Shown one piece after another: positions 8,725 to 17,706 of a DNA stretch of 64,000 bases (positions within the stretch are counted from its first letter, which is position 1; each line of letters begins with the position of its first letter). The notes beneath the pieces were generated by a model. The model was not told the origin of the DNA. It ran no database searches and worked only from the letters and a program-made list of their open reading frames with translations. The position numbers were made by a program, and so were the translations under genes. Origin of the DNA: Aurantiochytrium sp. KH105 (taxonomy: Eukaryota > Sar > Bigyra > Thraustochytrida > Thraustochytriidae); assembly GCA_003116975.1 (NCBI GenBank), contig BGKB01000028.1:248001-312000 (forward strand), read 5' to 3'.

Positions 8725-10128
8725 ATGCAAAGTACGGCGCCTCTTCTCGCGCCCTCGGAAGCTGATTGTCAAATCTGCGGTGATGATGAATGCGAGACAG
8801 ACGAGTATTTGCACACGTCGCGCCTCGATGCTTTGGGAACTAGGTCCGGTGTAGAGTCGCCGCATTTGCACGTGGAGGCGAACAACGAGATGCTGGACAT
8901 CCTTGAGCGCCGCTACCTCGCAGTGTACGCGCTCATGGTAGCAGGAGACTGGCTGCAGGGGCCATACATTTATGCACTTTACGAGACGTACGGGTTCACT
9001 CGACATGAGATTGCTCTCCTCTTTGTGGCCGGATTTGTTACAGCGATGATTGCTGGGGCCTCGTGCGGAGCTCTGGCGGATCGTGCGGGTCGCAGAACGC
9101 TTGCTGTGGTGTATGCCATTCTGTACGCTGGTTCATGTCTTACCAAGCACGTGAACAAGTTCGCTTGGCTGTTGCTTGGAAGAGTCTTGGGCGGCATGGC
9201 CACGTCACTGCTCTTTTCCGTATTTGAGGCATGGATCGTTTGTGAGAGCACACTTCACGGGGCGAACCAAAAGATTCTTTCGCGAATTCTTTCTCACGCC
9301 ATGCTCGTCAATTCTGTGGTGGCCATACTTTGTGGCGTGCTGGCAGCCCCGCTCACGCGTCTCTGGCCGCTGACTCCAATATCGCCCCACCTTTATGTTG
9401 GAGGTTACCTGATTGTCTTCGACCTTGCAATTCTCGTTCTTGTAGCGGGTGGCGCACTTGCGCTCGCAACGTGGAGAGAAAATTATGGCAATACCACATC
9501 GTCTACGCATGTGGCGCACACGGGGTCTGTCCGGGAGGCGTTGCGATATTTGTGGAATGCTCCCCTGGCCTTACTTTTAGGCGTCACACAATCCCTATTT
9601 GAAGCGGCCATGTATATTTTTGTGTTCATGTGGACACCAGCATTGACACCAACCGGCGTGGAAGCTAAGGCGTCACATCCACCTTATGGCGCTGTTTTCT
9701 CGGCGTTTATGGCCAGTTGCATGCTTGGCTCCCAGCTCGTTGCGTCCAAAACAGTTCGCATGGCACCACCCACTCGCCTCGTTCTTCTATGTCTTATCGC
9801 CAGCCTCTCGTTGGCGCTGGGTCCTTTCCTTATGGAATTCCTGCCAAGTAAGCAACAGCGAATTGCACAAGGTGTGGGCTTCGTCATCTTTGAAGGCTGC
9901 GTTGGTGCATATTACCCTACCATGGGAGCGCTGCGCAGCATGGAGGTCACAGAAGTGCATCGTGCAACAATTTACTCAATCTTTCGGATCCCCTTGAACG
10001 CTTTCGTGGTTCTCGTGCTTCTCTCGGACGTCTCTGTTCGCATGGCGTTCATTTGTGCCTCCTGCATGACTACTCTTGCTGCTCTTTGTGCTGCGAGCTA
10101 TTCAAGACATGCGCTGCAGCGCGAGTGA
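8725..10128 (+). CDS. MFSD5: MFSD5-type major facilitator (molybdate-anion transporter family)
   Basis: 467 residues from ATG 8725. MFSD5/MOT2 proteins are MFS carriers tied to molybdate uptake in algae and animals. The N-terminal block LERRYLAVYALMVAGDWLQG then PYIYALYETYGF is near-identical to the family signature. Next come the MFS loop DRAGRR, LLLGRVLGGMATSLLFSVFEAW, and in the second half TQSLFEAAMYIFVFMWTPAL and CVGAYYPTMGALRS. About 12 hydrophobic segments are visible. The soluble N-terminus (residues 1-50) contains a CQICGDDEC cluster of unknown use. The in-frame extension back to 8488 is noncoding leader. Substrate is inferred from family only. Confidence 0.88.
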   Translation: MQSTAPLLAPSEADCQICGDDECETDEYLHTSRLDALGTRSGVESPHLHVEANNEMLDILERRYLAVYALMVAGDWLQGPYIYALYETYGFTRHEIALLFVAGFVTAMIAGASCGALADRAGRRTLAVVYAILYAGSCLTKHVNKFAWLLLGRVLGGMATSLLFSVFEAWIVCESTLHGANQKILSRILSHAMLVNSVVAILCGVLAAPLTRLWPLTPISPHLYVGGYLIVFDLAILVLVAGGALALATWRENYGNTTSSTHVAHTGSVREALRYLWNAPLALLLGVTQSLFEAAMYIFVFMWTPALTPTGVEAKASHPPYGAVFSAFMASCMLGSQLVASKTVRMAPPTRLVLLCLIASLSLALGPFLMEFLPSKQQRIAQGVGFVIFEGCVGAYYPTMGALRSMEVTEVHRATIYSIFRIPLNAFVVLVLLSDVSVRMAFICASCMTTLAALCAASYSRHALQRE

Positions 10129-10655
10129 CCACACAACTTTTGGTGCACATTACTTTGACACAATGCAGGCGTTCGACGCGGAGCGGAGAGAGACGATCGA
10201 AAGGGGGACACTTCAAGAGCGTTCTGACTGAGCATGGATTTCAGATGGGAGAAATTACGTGCAGGGGTTTATGGGATTGTAAAAATTAACAGATGATGTT
10301 GGCTTATGCCAAGTCAAGGCTGCGCCATTCTTGACTTGAATCTCGTTTTTACATGGCCCGAACGAAATAGCATGGCGATCTTTGGAAAGAATACGCGTCG
10401 GTCTTTCAGAAACGTGGGTCATTCTTGGGAAAGTAGGGTATACGTCGCATGTGCGTCAAGCACGATTTTGAGCGTCTCGGCCAAAACATTTTGGATCTTC
10501 CCTGTCGAGTCCAACTGCAGAAACAGAGGCGAGTGACGTCTCGCCACGGCGGGTGACGCGCGTTGTCTTGTGTTCACGCAAGCCTTCTCCCCTTGGCGCT
10601 TACGCCCGCACGTACGCACGGTGCGGCCTTATCTGTCTGTCTGTCTCAAGAGAGG
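10129..10655. other. gap between MFSD5 and the DUF1279-like gene
   Basis: 527 bases of 3' flank and promoter. A CTGTCTGTCTGTCTC tract at 10633-10647 ends 9 bases before the next ATG. Nothing else recognised. Confidence 0.6.
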
Positions 10656-11537
10656 ATGGCGGCGCTTCTTGCCACATCGCAGGTCGCGCGACGACGTTGC
10701 GCTGCAGGTATGAGCCTGTGTGCGCCTCGTGGTCTCTTTGCGCCGGCGTTTCCGCCGCGAACATGGCGAATGGGCCTGAAGCGTGCGGTCGGTGCACCCG
10801 CGACAGCCATCGCAAGGCCCGAGGCGTTCTTAACGTCAAGACTGGCAACAACCTCCGCAGGAGAGCCCAAGACACCGCCAGAAACACCACCGCATAGATC
10901 CCTAGCAGATCGCACAGTGGACATGATTAACGATCGCATCACCAAGTACCCTCGCGAAGCTATTGCAGGCATCATGTGCATGGAAATATTGGGCATCTAT
11001 GGTGCACATCAACTCTTGGTGCTCTCCGGTGTCCAGGTTCCGGCAGAGTATGCTTTGGCCTTCGCGATGGGGCGCCCGCTTCGAAGACTACGCTTTCCAC
11101 TCGAGCTTGCAGCCGCGGGACTCTTGTGCAGGATAGAGCCCGCTCTTCAACGCGTGCGGGTTACAGATGCCATCGCCAAGGCTGTACCTCAGCGTCTGCG
11201 CGAGCGATGGTCCAGCAACGACACTCTCAAAGCGAGTGGTGAGGCTGTTGGAAAGGCCATCGATGGCTATGGCGCGGCCTACTTTATTGGCGCACGGTAT
11301 GTGGGTGTTGGCGTCGTGCTAACATTTTACGCAGCCATCATGCAAGGTTTCGACGTGACAAACTTTCTCGCGGGTTACGGTTTTCAAAATTTTGGGACCG
11401 TCCTCGGCACCTGGGCAGCAGCTGTATCGATGAGTGCAATACTATATCCCTGTACAATCGCTGCAGGCGCTGCGCTCTCGCCCGCTGTTGCTGGTCTCGT
11501 GCGCCAGGTCTCGGCACGGATTGTTTCCCGCCGATAA
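10656..11537 (+). CDS. mitochondrial membrane protein with two DUF1279/FAM210-like halves
   Basis: 293 residues from ATG 10656. The first ~70 residues are rich in Arg, Ala and Ser with no acidic residues at the start, typical of a mitochondrial transit peptide. Two membrane regions follow. Residues ~95-170 start YPREAIAGIMCMEILGIYGA. Residues ~210-285 start YGAAYFIGARYVGVGVVLTF and include FLAGYGFQNFGTVLGTWAAA. Both share the layout of DUF1279 (a first hydrophobic helix, a G/D-V turn, then a second helix ending in a Pro), the domain of FAM210A/B. The likeness is weak and may be only structural; an unrelated inner-membrane protein is possible. TTG at 10563 opens the frame earlier but is not a plausible eukaryotic start. 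Confidence 0.45.
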   Translation: MAALLATSQVARRRCAAGMSLCAPRGLFAPAFPPRTWRMGLKRAVGAPATAIARPEAFLTSRLATTSAGEPKTPPETPPHRSLADRTVDMINDRITKYPREAIAGIMCMEILGIYGAHQLLVLSGVQVPAEYALAFAMGRPLRRLRFPLELAAAGLLCRIEPALQRVRVTDAIAKAVPQRLRERWSSNDTLKASGEAVGKAIDGYGAAYFIGARYVGVGVVLTFYAAIMQGFDVTNFLAGYGFQNFGTVLGTWAAAVSMSAILYPCTIAAGAALSPAVAGLVRQVSARIVSRR

Positions 11538-12112
11538 ATGTTTTTGCTCTATTTCACCTTCTTTTCTGGGCTCTTTGCAACGTGTTTCTGGTAAATCTTA
11601 TCTCGCAAGATTCTTGCTTGTCTAATTCTTACTGTTAGTCGAAAGGTCAGACGCATAACTACATCGACGCTAGCACACTTGCAAAAGAGCACATTCGATT
11701 GTGCGCTTGCATTTCTCGCATACCCTTGCACGTCATTGCATTGCATATGGCACTGCATATTGCATTATATTGCATTGCGAGCGCATGCTCTTCCTTCTCC
11801 TCCTTCAATCAACTCCACATCATCATCAATCACTTCATCGGCATCGGCAGCATCGTCACCTCTCGCACACACCCAGTACTCTCGGTAACAGATGAGTAGG
11901 CCTAGGGCCTAGATAGGCGCAAGCTTGATCGTATCGTAGTAGGCCTCGTGCCGAATGAATGAGTGGCCCAGGCACGCAGGCGATTCCGCAATTCCGCAAT
12001 TCTGCACGAGGAGGCAGCAGCACGCGGCGGAGGCAGGCGTGGGCGCGGAGGGCTCTCGCACGAGCGGGCAAAGACTCGGTCGACGGAGGGGAGCGAGCGG
12101 CGGTGGTGCGCG
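11538..12112. other. gap upstream of GPATCH4
   Basis: 575 bases. AT-richer than its surroundings near 11540-11880, with repeated TGCAT words (about 11735-11785). A palindrome TAGGCCTA lies at 11897-11904. The GC-rich leader from ~11990 has open frames with no family signature. Confidence 0.6.
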
Positions 12113-13072
12113 ATGGTGCACAATGGCGCCCTCGTGCAGAAGAAAACGCTGCAGAAACTGGCGGGCATGAGCAACGAGCGCGCCGCGGCGCCGCCGTCTG
12201 CGTTTGCGAGCGACTTTCTGAAGCGGCTTGGATGGCAGGAGGGCGACGGCCTCGGTAAGGACCGCGGCGGACGCACGTCGCACGTGCGCGTGGCCATGAA
12301 GGACGATGTTCGCGGCATTGGGTGCAAAGACGAGTCCAAGGAGGACTTTGCGGGCGCCTGGTGGAGCTCTGGCTTTGACGACGCTCTGTCCAAGCTGCAG
12401 GTCGCCACGGGTAACGACGGCGATGACAGCGACTCGTCGGACTCGGACTCGGACTCGGAGCACGAGCTCGAGGAGGATGCCAAGATCTCCATCCAGTTGC
12501 GCGACATGTCGACATACTCCGAGGCCGACCGCAAGCTTTTTATCGCTTGTGGAGGTCGACGTCCCGGGCAGCGTGCGGGCCGCCTGCAGACGGGCAAGAT
12601 TATTCGCGAGCACCTCGCAGACAAATCCTTCAAGGCCAAGTTGGCCTCGATTGACCCTTCCAAGGCGCGCGAAGAGTTTCACAAGATTGCCCAGACGACC
12701 ATTGTTACTATGAAAAAGGCTGGTGCCGACGTTAAGGCAATCGATACTGAAGCCGTCGAGGCCGCAGTAGCTGCGGCCGCCGAGGCTATTGCCGAAGACA
12801 CGAAAATGGACAAGATCAAGAAGAAAGAGAAAACCAAAAAGAAAAAGGACAAGACCGAGAAGAAGGAGAAAACCAAGAAGAAGCGCACTCGTGCCGAGGC
12901 TCTCGAAGACGAGAGCCAGGATGAGTCTGAAAAGGAAAAGAAGAAGGCCAAGAAAAAGGCGAAAAAGGAGAAGAAGGAAAAGCCTGGGAAAACGGAAAAG
13001 AAAGAAAAGAAGGAGAAGAAGGAAAAGCGCAAGGCCAAGAAGGTCAAGGGCGCTGCCGAGGCGGACGCTTGA
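12113..13072 (+). CDS. GPATCH4: GPATCH4-like nucleolar G-patch protein
   Basis: 319 residues. The G-patch (residues ~31-75) reads FLKRLGWQEGDGLGKDRGG with the expected glycine spacing and continues into VRVAMKDDVRGIG. G-patch proteins bind and activate DEAH helicases; GPATCH4 acts in the nucleolus with DHX15. Two further GPATCH4 blocks support the family over PINX1: the paired tryptophans in AGAWWSSGFDDALSKL, and LFIACGGRRPGQRAGRLQTG followed by AKLASID. The C-terminal ~80 residues are Lys/Glu-rich, a probable nucleolar localisation tail. I chose ATG 12113; the frame is open upstream but only from a GTG. It converges on PA2G4. Confidence 0.8.
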   Translation: MVHNGALVQKKTLQKLAGMSNERAAAPPSAFASDFLKRLGWQEGDGLGKDRGGRTSHVRVAMKDDVRGIGCKDESKEDFAGAWWSSGFDDALSKLQVATGNDGDDSDSSDSDSDSEHELEEDAKISIQLRDMSTYSEADRKLFIACGGRRPGQRAGRLQTGKIIREHLADKSFKAKLASIDPSKAREEFHKIAQTTIVTMKKAGADVKAIDTEAVEAAVAAAAEAIAEDTKMDKIKKKEKTKKKKDKTEKKEKTKKKRTRAEALEDESQDESEKEKKKAKKKAKKEKKEKPGKTEKKEKKEKKEKRKAKKVKGAAEADA

Positions 13073-13328
13073 GCCCCAAGTAAGCCCATACTACGTCGTC
13101 TTGTGTTGTATAAGTAATGTGACTTTTGATAGTGTTGAATGTGTCTGTGTCTGTGAGCAACGGCGTGACTTGTGACTGACTGGTCATAGGCCTACCATTC
13201 ATTGTTGTTACCATTCATTGTTGTTTTTTTGTTATGCTTTTGGTTATTATTTTGTGTTATCAAAAGGATGAAAAGGGTTTAGTTGTAAGGGAAAAAGAGG
13301 AGTGGGGATGAAGAGCAGAGAAAAGAAT
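13073..13328. other. convergent 3' flanks of GPATCH4 and PA2G4
   Basis: 256 bases. Contains ATAGGCCTACC at 13186-13196 and a duplicated TACCATTCATTGTTGTT at about 13193-13225. The latter is T-rich on the plus strand and may be a terminator/polyadenylation zone for GPATCH4. Confidence 0.5.
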
Positions 13329-14956
13329 TTAGTCCGAAGTCTCCATCGCGTCAGGAGCAGCAGGCGGGTTCGCAGCGTTCGCAGAGGCGGCGCCGCTCTT
13401 CTTCTTGTTCTTCTTATTCTTCTTGACCTCGAGAGCAAGAAGGGCTTGGACCTCCTCACGGGGCTTCTTCTCCGTCTGAAGCTGCGAAGGGTCGACTGCG
13501 GCGCCAGTAACCTTGGAGGGACCCGAGCCAAAGAGCAGAACTGTGTACTTGAAGTGGGCGACGATCTCGCCGGGCTTCTCAAAGAGAACCGGGTACGGAT
13601 GCAAAAGATCGTGCTTGATGCACTCGACAACACCCATGCGAGCCGTCTTCTCGTCCTTAAAGGAACCAATGCCGAATGGGAAAGTTGTGTACTCCTTGTC
13701 AATTGTGCTCATCACCTGTCGTGAAGCCTTCATCTTGAGCATGTATTTCTGATCCGCGGCGCGCTTGAACACAGTGGTACGCGCTTCCTTCTGAATTGGC
13801 TTGCCCTCGCCGGTGCTCATCACAACGTCGACAGTGTATACGCCACCCTTTTCAAAGTTAAAGGACTCCACCTTTTGGTCGAGCTCCTCGCGGCCGATTA
13901 CAACATCGTTTCCGTCAATCACGAATCTGTTAATATCCGCGCAGCAAACCAGAAAGAATGGTCCCGTTAGTCGCTGCGTTCCGTACAGTTTGCATTCGAA
14001 ATCCACTTTCCTCCTCTACCACTTTCACAACCACGACTCTCTCTGCACCGGTAGTTGTTCCGACTCGTCCGAACTCTCGCGCGATGAAATAGGTACGCCA
14101 GAGTATGATCTATTGAGACGGAGACCATTAATGTTCGCTTTTTCAATGGAAGCCTCGCATGCGCACACAGGCACCGGTCAAGGTGCTCTGCACCAGCACA
14201 GCGAGGGGCAAAAAGAGCGGTTCCCTCATTCAACCCAACACGACCTTCACACACCACCCCAACACCACACATACACATGAACCCCAACCCACCCCACCCT
14301 GGTCGGAGCGTAGTCTCGACCGTGACCCGCGTCTTCTCCACGCTGATCACCGATGATACAACCTACCTCTTCATCTGGTGCATGAGCACGCCCTGCACGG
14401 GCTTGACGCCAAAGTCCTCGGAAACCATCTTGATGGTCTCGGTAATCTTATCATTAGGCTCACCGTCGCGAATGCACTTGACCGCAGCCTCGGCGGCCGT
14501 GTAGGCAGCAGCAATGACATCGGCCTTCTTGCCGTCAATCGCGGAGGGGGAGCCACCCTTGGGGGCAACGACAAAGGTGTGAGCAACAACAACGGGAAAG
14601 CCATCAATGTGAACGCCAAGGTCGACCTTGACGACATCACCGGCCTTGAGAACGGGAATCGCGCCGTCCGACTGGAGCGGCGAGTAGTGGCACACGCACT
14701 CGTTCACTGAGACGCACGTCGGGAAGGCGATGCCTTTCTCGATCTTCTTGGCCTTGAACACCATCGAGCACTGCTGCGTGATGAGCAGGTCGCCGAACTT
14801 GCAGATCTCCAGGGCGGTCTTGCCCTCATCCGCGTACCCGAGGAGGCCGGTCAGCGTCTTGTTCACGATCTCCGCGGCCGTCTGAAACTTGGTCGACACC
14901 TCCTGGTTCATGAGGTTCTCCACCACCTCCTGCTCCTCGACCTCCATGTCCGCCAT
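13329..14956 (-). CDS. PA2G4: PA2G4/EBP1 (Arx1-related), two exons
   Basis: Exon 1 is 14956-14367 and exon 2 is 13926-13329; joined they encode 395 residues (human 394). The protein has the methionine-aminopeptidase fold without activity, binds the 60S exit tunnel and acts in ribosome maturation and growth control. Exon 1 holds KKIEKGIAFPTCVSVNECVC, the DLGVHIDGF block and TFVVAPKGG. Exon 2 holds FVIDG, the STGEGKP turn, KTARMGVVECIKHDLL and HFKYTVLLFGSGP, then a Lys-rich tail (KKNKKNKKKSG), as in EBP1. The splice rebuilds HQMKR-FVIDG, which aligns with the family's HQLKQ-HVIDG. The leader upstream of the ATG contains (GAGCC)8. Confidence 0.93.
13927..14366 (-). other. intron of PA2G4
   Basis: 440 bases. 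Minus-strand donor GTAGGT at 14366-14361, branch-like GACTAAC near 13972-13966, acceptor TTAACAG ending at 13927. It interrupts an Arg codon (AG/A). On the plus strand 14225-14305 is rich in C and CA (CCCCAACACCACACATACAC), which is G/GT-rich in the transcript. Confidence 0.92.
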
Positions 14957-14972
14957 CGCGCCGCGACGCGTC

Positions 14973-15012
14973 GAGCCGAGCCGAGCCGAGCCGAGCCGAG
15001 CCGAGCCGAGCC
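14973..15012. repeat. (GAGCC)8
   Basis: Eight perfect GAGCC units in the PA2G4 5' leader, starting 17 bases upstream of the ATG. Confidence 0.97.
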
Positions 15013-15453
15013 GTCCGCTGCTGCGCGCGCTGCAGGCCTGCCTCGCGTCCGCGTCCGCCGCTGCTGCTTGCTGCTCCGATCCGCGCGATAGGTGACTGCC
15101 TGCCGCGCCTGCCCGGACTGGATGGAGGAGCCGCGGCTGGCTACGAGCCACCAACTCCAAGCGGCCTATCAACGGGCCTATTCGGATGCGAGGATCAGGA
15201 TGAGCAGCGCGGCCGGCTCGTCGTGGGCGACGTGTCCGCGCCCGTGGTCGACATCGATCTTCAAGGTCCTGGGGGGTAGTGGGGAACGGGACAGCGAGGA
15301 TTGCGATGTCGATTTCGAAGGCAAGCTCGGAGTAGCTTACTGTTATAGCATGCATGATGGGGTACTTGTGCAGGGTGGGTGACCTGGTTGACTTGGCTGG
15401 ACTGGACTGCTGGCCTGGTTTGGAATACGTGCGTGCTAGTAACGCATTGTCCC

Positions 15454-15482
15454 GTGGGTGGGTGGGTGGGTGGGTGGGTGGG
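15454..15482 (+). repeat. (GGGT)n tract, G-quadruplex capable
   Basis: Seven GGG runs each separated by one T on the plus strand, meeting the usual G-quadruplex pattern with minimal loops. It lies about 500 bases upstream of PA2G4. Confidence 0.9.
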
Positions 15483-15990
15483 CCTGCCAATGAGTAAAGT
15501 CTTCGCCTTGATTGACGCTGGGTCAAGCTTTTCCACGACATGCATGAATGGGAAGGATGTCTCAGCCCGTTGGATTCATGGGAGCCCCTCCTTCTTGGCG
15601 AGCATCGAATCTGACTGACGAAGAGTGAGCAAACGTCCGGGTCTTACGATCAAATCATGTTCTCGCACTCATGCAACTGTACGAAGGATTATTCATAAAT
15701 GAGTCTTCAGGAAAGCTTCCGAGCAAGTCTTTGACCCTCGCAGGCCGAATCTTTTTACTATTTATGAATTGCCCAACTCAATGATCAGGTGGTAGGCAAT
15801 AAGTACATGGAATGTGCACGTGACCCTCAAGCCAGTCTTCTTTCACACCGCAATACTTTTGTAGTCGAAGAGCTGGCTGCCAACGATCTTCCTCTTCCTT
15901 TGGACAAAATCATCATGTCATCATCCGTAGTACATCGGAACTCCTTTTCGTCTTATAGGTAGTACACATCGAACGCGAGATCATCATCTA

Positions 15991-16158
15991 GCATTCGTAC
16001 GTTCGTTCACGGGTATCTACTCGACTTTCTTTTCCTTTAGGCCTAGAAGGTGTTCGTCCCCTCGATCAACATCCAGATTCCTGGCATTCTTACATTCGTT
16101 CACGGGTGTCTACTCGCCTCCCCTTTCCTCTAGAAGCTGTTCGTCCCCTCGATCATCC
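15991..16158. repeat. imperfect tandem duplication, period 93
   Basis: The unit beginning GCATTCGTACGTTCGTTCAC at 15991 is repeated from 16084 as GCATTCTTACATTCGTTCAC. Both copies continue with CGGGTRTCTACTCG, a pyrimidine-rich stretch, TAGAAG, and TTCGTCCCCTCGATCA. Confidence 0.85.
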
Positions 16159-16565
16159 GTCTAATCGTCCGTTTGATCGTCCGGGCGATGGATCGATCGA
16201 TCGTTCTAGCAGAGATCCGAGATTGTGCTGTGCCGCTGTTCCGTGCGAATGAAGTCGCAAGTTCGCAGTCCTTCAATTTCTCTTTCCCCCCGCGCCCGAG
16301 TCCTCGGGAGAGGGAGTGCGCGCTTCCTCGCCGCGCCGCGTCGCGCCGGGCTGCGCGCCGCGGCCTCGCCCCGTTGCGTGCCGCGCTGGAGCGACGGGCC
16401 TCGCCAGCGAGCTGCGTCGAAAGCTGCGCGCATCTTTTCGTGTACCTTGCATCTTCTCGTGTGCCAGCGCGCGCGGAGGTCGGCCGCTCGGGCGTCGCTC
16501 AGCAGCCAAGCGCGCTTGAGCGCGGGGCCGACTCGGCGCGCCGGCGGGGGCGCGCAGCAGATACG

Positions 16566-17438
16566 ATGGCGCAGCCCACGGCGCCCGCGTCGCCCGAAAG
16601 AATCATCGAGGTCGTGGACCAGCCGCGAACCCTGTTGGCCCTGCTGAGATATGATCACCACCGCGGGCTGGCGCTGCTCTTCGTGATGGTGGCCACTTGG
16701 ACTTGCTACATGGCCTCAGTCGTGCCCATGTGCATCAATGTGCTCACCGCCAACCCTGTGCCGCGCTTGGCGGACGCTCGCAATGAAAATTGCTCATTTG
16801 ATGCGCTCTTCACGCTGCACTGGTACTTGCTCCTTCTCACGACCGTGACCCAGCTGCTTCACGTCGCCTTCACCCTGCCATTTGCGTTTTGCGCATTTTA
16901 CTATCTGGTTCAGTCCATTGACACGTTCATGCTTCGCTATGCCCACGTGCAAAACCATCCACTTTGGATCTTCAATTGGAACCTCAATCGTCTGCAGTAT
17001 TCTGTGCCCTGCCTTGGCTTTGCCGCCTATTGGACGCTCGGAGAAACCTTTTCGCACAATGCATGCGGTTTTGACATGAACCAAGAAAATCCCGCTTCCC
17101 TCTGGGCCGTCATTCTACTTCCCGTCTTCACGAAGTATATCGTCACGCATTCTATTTTCCTCTTCATGAACACGGTCCGTTTTCCAGATGCCGCCACCCC
17201 AAACATGCTGCGCAACCTTGAAACAAGACCTTTTCGAGATTGTCCTCTCTTCGATGCTGAAGGCTTCGAGTGCGCCATCTGCCTCATGCCTCTGCAGGAT
17301 GCAGACGAGGTCATCTCTCTCGACTGCGGCCGCAGCCATGTCTTCCACAGAAATTGTTTATACAGCTGGCTTTGTCTTCAGAACTCCTGCCCGCTTTGCC
17401 GCGCGCAACCGATCGCAGGTCGCCCACACCTCCCCTGA
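16566..17438 (+). CDS. multi-spanning membrane RING-H2 protein, probable E3 ubiquitin ligase
   Basis: 290 residues from ATG 16566. Hydrophobic segments lie near residues 35-60, 83-116, 145-162 and 176-202. The C-terminal RING-H2 spans residues 236-278: C236-x2-C239, C254, H258, H261, C264, C275-x2-C278, the full eight-ligand set. With several membrane spans followed by a short cytosolic RING, it would be a membrane-anchored ubiquitin ligase, in the ER or an endosomal compartment by analogy. I cannot name an ortholog. The region between residues 60 and 176 (NENCSFDALFTLHWYLLLLT) looks like a lineage-specific membrane domain. The frame upstream of 16566 is Arg-rich leader. Confidence 0.75.
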   Translation: MAQPTAPASPERIIEVVDQPRTLLALLRYDHHRGLALLFVMVATWTCYMASVVPMCINVLTANPVPRLADARNENCSFDALFTLHWYLLLLTTVTQLLHVAFTLPFAFCAFYYLVQSIDTFMLRYAHVQNHPLWIFNWNLNRLQYSVPCLGFAAYWTLGETFSHNACGFDMNQENPASLWAVILLPVFTKYIVTHSIFLFMNTVRFPDAATPNMLRNLETRPFRDCPLFDAEGFECAICLMPLQDADEVISLDCGRSHVFHRNCLYSWLCLQNSCPLCRAQPIAGRPHLP

Positions 17439-17706
17439 CTCCTACCTTTACTTTACAGAAACTTTCTTCTTATGTCGAATCGATCTATCTAGTATCTATC
17501 TATCTTATCCAAGATAGTGAGGGGTTAAAAGGGGGCTGGCTGTTCTTTAGGACTGTGTCGACTGTAAGCAAGCGACGGTGCAGCTTGCGCCCGGGCAGCG
17601 CGCAGTACACGATTGCTTGTGCCGCGTGCATATGCGCGCAAAATTCGTCGTTACCCTGTCGAGATCTCTTCCTTGGTCTTTCTTCGACTTCCGTAGTGGT
17701 CATTCT
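17439..17706. other. convergent 3' flanks, RING gene and SZT2
   Basis: 268 bases; ATC/TATC repeats near 17480-17512 (CTATCTAGTATCTATCTATC). No gene seen. Confidence 0.5.

Larger units (their letters stand above)
14957..16565. other. gap between divergent PA2G4 and the RING gene
   Basis: 1609 bases with no gene I can support. It holds (GAGCC)8 next to PA2G4, a (GGGT)n tract, an AT-richer stretch 15640-15960, an imperfect 93-bp tandem duplication near 15991-16158, and the GC-rich leader of the RING gene (from ~16290). Confidence 0.65.

Noticed and set aside
16173..16565. In-frame N-terminal extension of the RING protein
   Set aside because: Arg/Ala-rich leader composition and no hydrophobic or conserved segment.
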